From NCBI RefSeq assembly GCF_000732905.1, contig NZ_CP007588.1, positions 248,001 to 312,000 of the forward strand: a stretch of 64,000 nucleotides of DNA, in the 5' to 3' direction. Shown one piece after another: positions 58,271 through 64,000 of this stretch. A program made the position numbers and the translations under genes. The stretch comes from Weissella tructae. Lineage in GTDB: Bacteria; Bacillota; Bacilli; Lactobacillales; Lactobacillaceae. The stretch's first letter is position 1. The number at the start of each line of letters is the position of its first letter. Under the pieces are notes generated by a model. It was given only the letters and a program-made list of their open reading frames with translations. It was not told the DNA's origin and made no database searches.

Positions 58271-60004
58271 ATGATTGATAGACGTATATTTAAATTTGCC
58301 AATGCTCGAAAAGTATTGATGCTATTGGCCGCACTAACAGCTGTGCAAGCAATTGTTATTGTTTTGCAAGGACGATTTTTAAGTGGCGCATTGACTGGAT
58401 TATGGAATATGTTGCCACTACAGAGTGTGGTACTACCATTGATTATTTTTGGAAGTGCCTTTTTGTTGCGTCAATTACTATCCGTGGCAAAAAATTATGT
58501 ATTAGCACCCTTTGCTGATCAAGCAACGAGTGAGTTACAAGAAGCCTTAATCAAGAAGTACACAAAATTAGGCCCCTCAGTTATCGCCCAACAAGGAACA
58601 GGTAAATCAGTTGTGTTGGCGGTTGAAGGAATTGATCAAGTGCATGATTACTTTTCATTAGTTTTAATCAAACTATTTGATATGAGTATTATTCCTTGGA
58701 TTATTTTGGCATACTTAGCAACGTTACAATGGAAAGAAGCATTGTTCTTATTCTTCATTTATCCTGTTATTGTGTTGTTTATGATTTTGCTTGGGTTCAC
58801 TGCACAAGCAAAAGCCGATAAGGAATATGATCGATTCAACCGTCTATCAAATCATTTTATTGATACATTACGTGGGTTAACAACACTAAAGCAATTAGGC
58901 CTTTCTAAAAAATACGCGAACAATATCTATGAAGTATCTGAAGATTACCGTAAAGCAACAATTAGCACATTAAAGATTGCTATTCTTTCCAGCTTTGCGT
59001 TGGATTTCTTTACGACATTGTCTATTGCAATTGTGGCTCTATTCTTAGGAATGAGCTTGATGAATGGGACGTTGATGCTCCTACCGGCATTAACGATGCT
59101 TGTATTGGCGCCAGACTACTTTTTACCTATCCGTAATTTTGCGAACGATTATCATGCGACATTGAATGGTAAAAATGCATTAGCAGATATTTTCACGATT
59201 CTAGATATGCCTGAACCAACTGACCAATTAACATTTCAACCAAAGACACGTCAATGGCAAGCAAATAGTGAATTGAAACTAAAACATGTAGATTTCCGTT
59301 ATGATGATGCGAATGAAAATACGCTAACTGATATTAATATGAATATTAGTGGTTATCAACGTGTTGGTTTAGTTGGAACCTCTGGTTCTGGAAAATCAAC
59401 ATTATTGAATTTACTAGGTGGCTTCTTAACAGGTTCTGGAGAAATTTCACTAGACGGACAACAAGTTCCACATTTGGCACAAACCAACTGGCAACAAATG
59501 CTTCAAGTTATGCCACAAGATCCTTATATTTTCCATGAAAGTGTCCGTGAAAATCTAGCTTTCTATGCAACAAACGCGACAGACGCAGAAATTATGGTGG
59601 CTATCGAACGCGTTGGTTTGCAAGATTGGTTTGAATCATTACCTGATGGATTGGATACAGTTATTGGGGATGGCGCATTACAAACCTCTGGTGGGCAAGC
59701 GCAACGTATTGGACTTGCACGCATCATTTTGGATGAGGAACGCCATGTTATTTTGTTAGACGAACCAACAGCTCATCTAGATATTGAAACAGAACATCAT
59801 CTAAAAGAAACGATGTTGCCAGTATTTGATAATAAATTAGTTGTGTTTGCGACACACCGATTACATTGGTTAGCGCAAATGGATCATATTATTGTCATGC
59901 GTGATGGGAAAATTGCAGAGCAAGGAACCTTATCAGAATTAATGGCAGCAAATGGTTACTTTGTAGAGTTACAAGCTGCAATGCGAGGAGTGACACATGA
60001 CTAA
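58271..60004 (+). CDS. cydD: Thiol-reductant ABC exporter, CydD-type subunit (called cydC in Bacillus order)
   Basis: One half of the CydDC heterodimeric ABC exporter, which sends cysteine/glutathione (and perhaps haem) outward and is needed to assemble cytochrome bd. 577 residues: six-span membrane domain to about residue 310, then the nucleotide-binding domain with Walker A GTSGSGKST, signature TSGGQAQRIGLAR and Walker B HVILLDEPTAH. GGGAGA precedes the ATG. It overlaps the next gene by 8 bases. Assignment to the E. coli CydD branch rests on order and general similarity. Confidence 0.9.
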   Translation: MIDRRIFKFANARKVLMLLAALTAVQAIVIVLQGRFLSGALTGLWNMLPLQSVVLPLIIFGSAFLLRQLLSVAKNYVLAPFADQATSELQEALIKKYTKLGPSVIAQQGTGKSVVLAVEGIDQVHDYFSLVLIKLFDMSIIPWIILAYLATLQWKEALFLFFIYPVIVLFMILLGFTAQAKADKEYDRFNRLSNHFIDTLRGLTTLKQLGLSKKYANNIYEVSEDYRKATISTLKIAILSSFALDFFTTLSIAIVALFLGMSLMNGTLMLLPALTMLVLAPDYFLPIRNFANDYHATLNGKNALADIFTILDMPEPTDQLTFQPKTRQWQANSELKLKHVDFRYDDANENTLTDINMNISGYQRVGLVGTSGSGKSTLLNLLGGFLTGSGEISLDGQQVPHLAQTNWQQMLQVMPQDPYIFHESVRENLAFYATNATDAEIMVAIERVGLQDWFESLPDGLDTVIGDGALQTSGGQAQRIGLARIILDEERHVILLDEPTAHLDIETEHHLKETMLPVFDNKLVVFATHRLHWLAQMDHIIVMRDGKIAEQGTLSELMAANGYFVELQAAMRGVTHD

Positions 60005-61742
60005 TTATCGACAATTAATCAAAAAAGATCATTGGGTCTTTCCTTATTTGAAGAAATATTCTGGCCTATTATCATTAGTGATTTTCCTAGGATTTTTAAC
60101 TGTATTCTGTGGTGGCGCATTGATGTTTACATCAGGGTATTTGATATCTCGTTCTGCCCAACGTCCTGAAAATATTTTGATGATTTACGCACCAATCGTG
60201 TTAACACGTGCCTTTGGGATTGGACGACCAAGTTTCCGTTACTTAGAACGCTTAGTATCTCATAATTGGGTGTTGCGTATCGTTTCTAATTTCCGTAAGC
60301 GTCTGTATCAAATTGTGGAACGAGGAACTAAAAGTATTCATGCGAAGGTTCAAACAGGACAAGTGTTTAATGTCTTGGCCAATGACTTATTCAAAATTGA
60401 AAACTTTTATTTGCAAATGCTGTTTCCAACAATCATTGGTTGGCTAATTTACTTAGCTGGATCAATTGCAGTAGGCCTATTTAGCCCAATCACAGCTATT
60501 TTATTGCTTATCGTCTTAGGATTGAACACAATTTTGCTACCGTTGATCACAATTGCCATTAAAGGTGCTAGTGATTTTAAGCAAAAACAATTAGAAGAAC
60601 AAATCTATACTGAATTAACTGATGCAGTACTAGGTCTACAGGATTGGGTGTTATCTGGTCGAACGGATGAATTGTTAGAAAAGCAAAACAAAGACTTTGC
60701 CCGTCTAAATGCATTACAAGAAAAAGATAATCATTTTGATTGGTGGCGTGGATGTGTAGCTGAAGTTATCATTGCGATTACTGCCATTATCTTGATTGTA
60801 TTTGCGAATACAATGTTTGGTGGGAATGAAGATACTGTTAGCTGGATTGCTGCCTTTGGATTAGTGATGTTTCCTCTAGCTGATTCACTTGTAAGTATCA
60901 GTGCTGGATTTGGAGAATGGCCACGATACGCTGATTCTATTCAACGTTTGAATGAATTAGAAGAACAAAGTAGTCAAGAAGCACATTATGAACAAGCCCC
61001 ATTACCAATAGATACAACGATTAACTTTCAAAATACGTCATTTAGTTATGATGATAAGCATACTGTACTAGAGAATATTAATGTCACGATTAAGCCAGGG
61101 GAACACCTTGCAATCTTAGGACCTTCTGGTGCGGGAAAATCAACATTGTTGAAATTGATTATGGGAGACGAAGCGCCTACATCAGGTGAGGTCTTAATTG
61201 GTGGCAATGCGACAACCAGCTATCAAGAGAATCGTTCGAACTTAATCGCAGTGCTAGATCAACAACCTTATTTGTTTGCTACGAGTGTTGCCAATAATCT
61301 ACGTCTAGGTAATTTACATGCAACGGAGGAACAACTATGGGCTGTCTTGGCACAAGTTAAATTGGATAAGCTCGTTGCTAGTTTGCCGGCTAAATTAGAA
61401 ACCCCCATGAACGAAGCTGGAAAGCGTTTTTCTGGTGGTGAACGTCAACGATTCGCATTGGCACGTATTCTATTACAAGATACGCCAATTGTTATTTTAG
61501 ATGAGCCAACTGTTGGATTGGATCCGATTACAGAATTAGCTGTATTAGAAATGATTTTTGAAACATTAGCTGACAAAACTATTGTATGGGTAACACATCA
61601 TTTAACGGGAATTGAAATGACTGATGAGGTGATTTTTATTGATGATCATCAAATTAGTTTGCAAGGTACGCCATCAGAATTGATTAAAACAGAACCACGC
61701 TTTGCACAATTACTAGCATTAGATCATGGTGAATTGATTTAG
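59997..61742 (+). CDS. cydC: Thiol-reductant ABC exporter, CydC-type subunit
   Basis: Second half of the CydDC exporter. 581 residues: membrane domain with SGYLISRSAQRPENILM and RAFGIGRPSFRYLERLVSHN (a typical CydC landmark), then the nucleotide-binding domain with Walker A GPSGAGKST, signature FSGGERQRFALAR and Walker B IVILDEPTVG. Starts inside the end of cydD with GCGAGGAG upstream. No terminator with a T run follows directly; 67 bases separate it from the glucosaminidase gene. Confidence 0.91.
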   Translation: MTNYRQLIKKDHWVFPYLKKYSGLLSLVIFLGFLTVFCGGALMFTSGYLISRSAQRPENILMIYAPIVLTRAFGIGRPSFRYLERLVSHNWVLRIVSNFRKRLYQIVERGTKSIHAKVQTGQVFNVLANDLFKIENFYLQMLFPTIIGWLIYLAGSIAVGLFSPITAILLLIVLGLNTILLPLITIAIKGASDFKQKQLEEQIYTELTDAVLGLQDWVLSGRTDELLEKQNKDFARLNALQEKDNHFDWWRGCVAEVIIAITAIILIVFANTMFGGNEDTVSWIAAFGLVMFPLADSLVSISAGFGEWPRYADSIQRLNELEEQSSQEAHYEQAPLPIDTTINFQNTSFSYDDKHTVLENINVTIKPGEHLAILGPSGAGKSTLLKLIMGDEAPTSGEVLIGGNATTSYQENRSNLIAVLDQQPYLFATSVANNLRLGNLHATEEQLWAVLAQVKLDKLVASLPAKLETPMNEAGKRFSGGERQRFALARILLQDTPIVILDEPTVGLDPITELAVLEMIFETLADKTIVWVTHHLTGIEMTDEVIFIDDHQISLQGTPSELIKTEPRFAQLLALDHGELI

Positions 61743-61812
61743 TGTCATACTTAATTTTATTTAAAGTCCAATGCATTAAAATAGTGGCATTAAATAGAAC
61801 GAGGGACAGATG

Positions 61813-62427
61813 ATGTCATATAACAAAAGACGGAAAAAACAAACGAGTGCCCTAAGGGCTCTGTTATTTTTCGTAATCCTTATGATAGGACTCATGATTG
61901 CTGGCGGTGTTTGGGGCATACAATCCCTTTCTAAGGTGAGTACGCAAAAATCCCCACAGGAAGAGCAACGTTATGAATTCTTATCAGCGATTGGACCAGG
62001 GGCTAAGCGTATTCAAGCGGTGTACGACGTGCCCGCATCAATTATTATGGCGCAAGCAGCATTAGAATCTGATTTTGGTAATTCAGAATTGGGTGCTAAA
62101 CATCATAATTTATTCGGTGTTAAGGCTAGCCCAGGTATGGAACAAGTCACATTAACAACCAAGGAATTTGTAGATGGGGAATGGATCACAATACACGCCA
62201 ACTTTAGAGAATATCCCGATTGGACCGCATCCATGATTGATCACGCACAGTTGATACGACGTGGTACAACTGATCAGCCAGACCGATACGCGCAGGTAAA
62301 TACATCCGGCACATACAAAGATGCAGCAAATGGATTGGTATCAGGTGGGTATGCAACAGACCCTAAATATGCAGATAAATTGATTGCAGTTATTGAAACA
62401 TATGACTTAGAGACGTATGATAAATAA
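61813..62427 (+). CDS. Membrane-anchored glucosaminidase (GH73 family)
   Basis: Cuts the glycan chains of peptidoglycan. 204 residues: basic N-terminus, one membrane span or uncleaved signal (about residues 17-37), then a GH73 domain with the catalytic Glu in AALESDFGNSELG and the following NLFGVK, and YPDWTASMIDHAQLI. No cell-wall binding repeats, so the membrane anchor holds it. Two tandem ATGs exist; the second is seven bases from AGGGA and is used here, but the first (61810) is also possible. Confidence 0.88.
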   Translation: MSYNKRRKKQTSALRALLFFVILMIGLMIAGGVWGIQSLSKVSTQKSPQEEQRYEFLSAIGPGAKRIQAVYDVPASIIMAQAALESDFGNSELGAKHHNLFGVKASPGMEQVTLTTKEFVDGEWITIHANFREYPDWTASMIDHAQLIRRGTTDQPDRYAQVNTSGTYKDAANGLVSGGYATDPKYADKLIAVIETYDLETYDK

Positions 62428-62460
62428 AAGAAACAAATTCAGAAAGGAGGAGAGCAGACA

Positions 62461-63584
62461 ATGTCATTTCATTTATTACCAGGCCACACTATTGGAATCA
62501 TTAGTAATGATTTAATGGGACAAAACATGGCCCAAAAAGCACATGCCATGGGATTTAATGTTGTTGGATTCAGTGAATATCCAGATACACCGGTAACGTT
62601 TGAAGCTGATGAATCATTTATTGGATATGAACAATTAGCTCTCTTCAAAGAAAAAGCAGATATTATAACGTATACGGCACCATGCTGGCACCTGAATTAA
62701 CAGACGAGCTAGAAGGCACTGTCTTGCCACAAGGATTAGATCTTGTATCAATTACAGGGGATCATGCAGTTAGTCGTGCGTTTAATGAAGCGTGTGGCTT
62801 GAATATCCTACCGTATCGTATTGCGACATCTCTCGATGAGGTGAGTGAAGCAGCACGTATGTTAGGTTATCCGGTTGTTGTAAAACCAATCTTCAAACAT
62901 AAGCATCATGATGAAACAGTTATTCTACATGGTGTTTGGGATTTGGGGATGGTCGCACCACTTGTTGATGGTGGTACAATGCTCGTTGAAAATTGGTTAG
63001 AGCCTGTTCGAGAATTCTCAGTGACAGCGATTCGTAGTGAGACTGGGGATGTTAAAGCATTTCCCATTCGAGAAACACAAAAGCAAGCGCAACATTTGCG
63101 TAAAGCATGGACTGTTGATAACCTTGATCATGATTTAATTGAAGCGTTGCAAGAAGTTGTCATACGAATTAGTACGGCATTGGATTATGTGGGAGCTTTC
63201 TCAGTTAACTTCTTCTTTAGTAGTGAAGAGAATTTATACGTCCGTGATATTTTGCCAGGGATTGAAGCAACTGATGCTGTATATGAAGGGATCACATCAA
63301 TCTCTGTTGTAGAACAGCATCTACGAGCCATTACCGGGCAACCACTACAAGCAGTTAAACAGTATGGCGCTGCAATGTATTTGCCAATTACAGCACGTGA
63401 ACGGACGAGTGTGTTATGGAATTGGGGTATCCAGGACAGTTGGGCCATATCCTTTTATCGTCATGATGACGGTATTAAATTAGGCCATGTTAATGTTTTA
63501 GCGACGAATACGGTAGAACTATTACAAAATATTGATGCGACACAAATCTGGACTAACAATCCAGATACAAAAGTTGAGTCGTAA
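62461..63584 (+). pseudogene. PurK-like ATP-grasp gene, split by a frameshift
   Basis: Two overlapping frames (62461-62700 and from about 62682 to 63584) together give one PurK-like protein of about 370 residues. The first part is the N-terminal Rossmann domain (TIGIISNDLMGQNMAQKAHAMG); the second holds the ATP-grasp and C-terminal parts (MLGYPVVVKPIFKH, ALDYVGAFSVNFFF, EQHLRAITGQPL). The frame changes between about 62671 and 62682, where a single lost base would explain it. Even when joined, the usual GGYDGKGQ loop and NEIAPRPHNSGH motif of PurK are replaced (KHKHHDETVILHG and RDILPGIEATDAVYEG), so N5-CAIR synthase activity is doubtful. GGAGGAG precedes the start. No purE lies nearby. Confidence 0.8.
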
Positions 63585-63604
63585 TAAAAATAACTGACGT
63601 AAAT

Positions 63605-63637
63605 AAAAAGGTCCGCAGAATATCTGCGGACCTTTTT
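63605..63637. terminator. Bidirectional terminator after the PurK-like gene
   Basis: AAAAAGGTCCGCAGA pairs with TCTGCGGACCTTTTT around a three-base loop. It also serves the convergent small gene at 63645. Confidence 0.94.
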
Positions 63638-63644
63638 ATTTAAC

Positions 63645-63761
63645 TTAGAAGGCGATTGAAAGAATAGCTAGAAGTGAGCTAACAATCATAATTGCCAACA
63701 TGAATACGACGAAAACCTTGATAATCTTTTGCATTGTTGATTTGCGCTTTTTTGTTGCCAT
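63645..63761 (-). CDS. 38-residue membrane miniprotein (DUF4044-like)
   Basis: MATKKRKSTMQKIIKVF, then one hydrophobic span VVFMLAIMIVSSLLAILSIAF to the end. The basic head and single C-terminal span fit the DUF4044 group of Lactobacillales and recall the Listeria stressosome miniprotein Prli42; the link is by pattern only. The frame is open far upstream, but the ATG used has GGAG eleven bases before it and gives the family length. Confidence 0.78.
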   Translation of the reverse strand: MATKKRKSTMQKIIKVFVVFMLAIMIVSSLLAILSIAF

Positions 63762-63897
63762 GTTAATTATATCTCCAATTGTTTTATGGTTATTTAATAG
63801 TATAGCAAATATTTTCATTAGATTGGGAAGATAGAACACGTATAATTAAATTTAACGATATTTAGTAAAAAAACACTTATTAATTCGAGGTGAATAT

Positions 63898-64000
63898 ATG
63901 TATAAGTCAGTAGAGATATTAAAAGCATGTCTTGATATGTCTTTTGATAATGTTGAAATCATCGAAGAAAAACAAAATGCTGCTTATGAAGGGTTTTATA
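63898..64000 (+). CDS. Start of a gene cut by the window end, function unknown
   Basis: An open frame of 34 residues running off the window: MYKSVEILKACLDMSFDN, then VEIIEEKQNAAYEGFY. GAGGTG lies five bases before the ATG. Too little is visible to name the family. Confidence 0.6.
   Translation, partial: MYKSVEILKACLDMSFDNVEIIEEKQNAAYEGFY

Overview
The window comes from a low-GC lactic acid bacterium of the Leuconostoc/Weissella branch of the Lactobacillaceae. The 16S genes read like Weissella (probably the viridescens/halotolerans side, from memory). The protein genes are Lactobacillales-type, and the housekeeping order pth-mfd-flippase-rqcP-divIC-tilS-hpt-ftsH-hslO-lysS is the familiar Firmicutes chromosomal order. 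Almost every gene is on the + strand, as expected for one replichore of a chromosome. No phage, transposase, CRISPR array or plasmid genes were seen.

Layout. 1-4.0 kb: end of a pyrimidine operon (carB fragment, pyrF, pyrE). 4.1-9.6 kb: cell-envelope cluster with two GT4 glycolipid glycosyltransferases, a flippase-like membrane protein and LTA synthase. 9.6-15.0 kb: rRNA operon 1 (dual promoter, 16S, tRNA-free spacer, 23S, 5S, terminator). 15.1-21.6 kb: metG, a Na+/H+ antiporter, then tatD-rnmV-rsmA. 21.7-31.2 kb: CNNM/CBS protein, veg (inverted), dCMP deaminase-thyA-LCP protein, pspC, uppP, YihY, CBS-ACT protein and a large membrane protein. 31.4-44.5 kb: the pth-to-lysS block. 44.5-51.8 kb: rRNA operon 2, with Ile and Ala tRNAs in the spacer and a run of 17 ordinary tRNAs plus one tRNA-like element after 5S. 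51.8-54.1 kb: small membrane protein, then a flavin monooxygenase/reductase pair behind a palindromic operator. 54.4-61.7 kb: XRE-TPR regulator, cydAB and cydDC. 61.8-64 kb: glucosaminidase, a frameshifted PurK-like gene, a 38-aa membrane protein and a cut-off gene.

How the genes fit together. carB, pyrF and pyrE make UMP; the dCMP deaminase feeds dUMP to ThyA. The glycosyltransferases, flippase-like protein and LtaS are the parts needed to make, turn over and extend a glycolipid-anchored lipoteichoic acid. UppP, the LCP protein, the MATE-type flippase and the glucosaminidase serve the wall. CydABDC is a complete bd-oxidase module, so the strain may respire if haem is supplied.

Most notable points: an Hsp33 with no cysteine at all; a tRNA-shaped element with a 9-bp anticodon stem inside the tRNA array; an initiator tRNA with C33 instead of U33; a promoter-operator palindrome on the monooxygenase pair; a promoter followed at once by a terminator in front of cydDC; and copy-specific homopolymer indels in both rRNA operons that look like sequence errors, which should temper any claim based on rRNA differences or on the single PurK-like frameshift.
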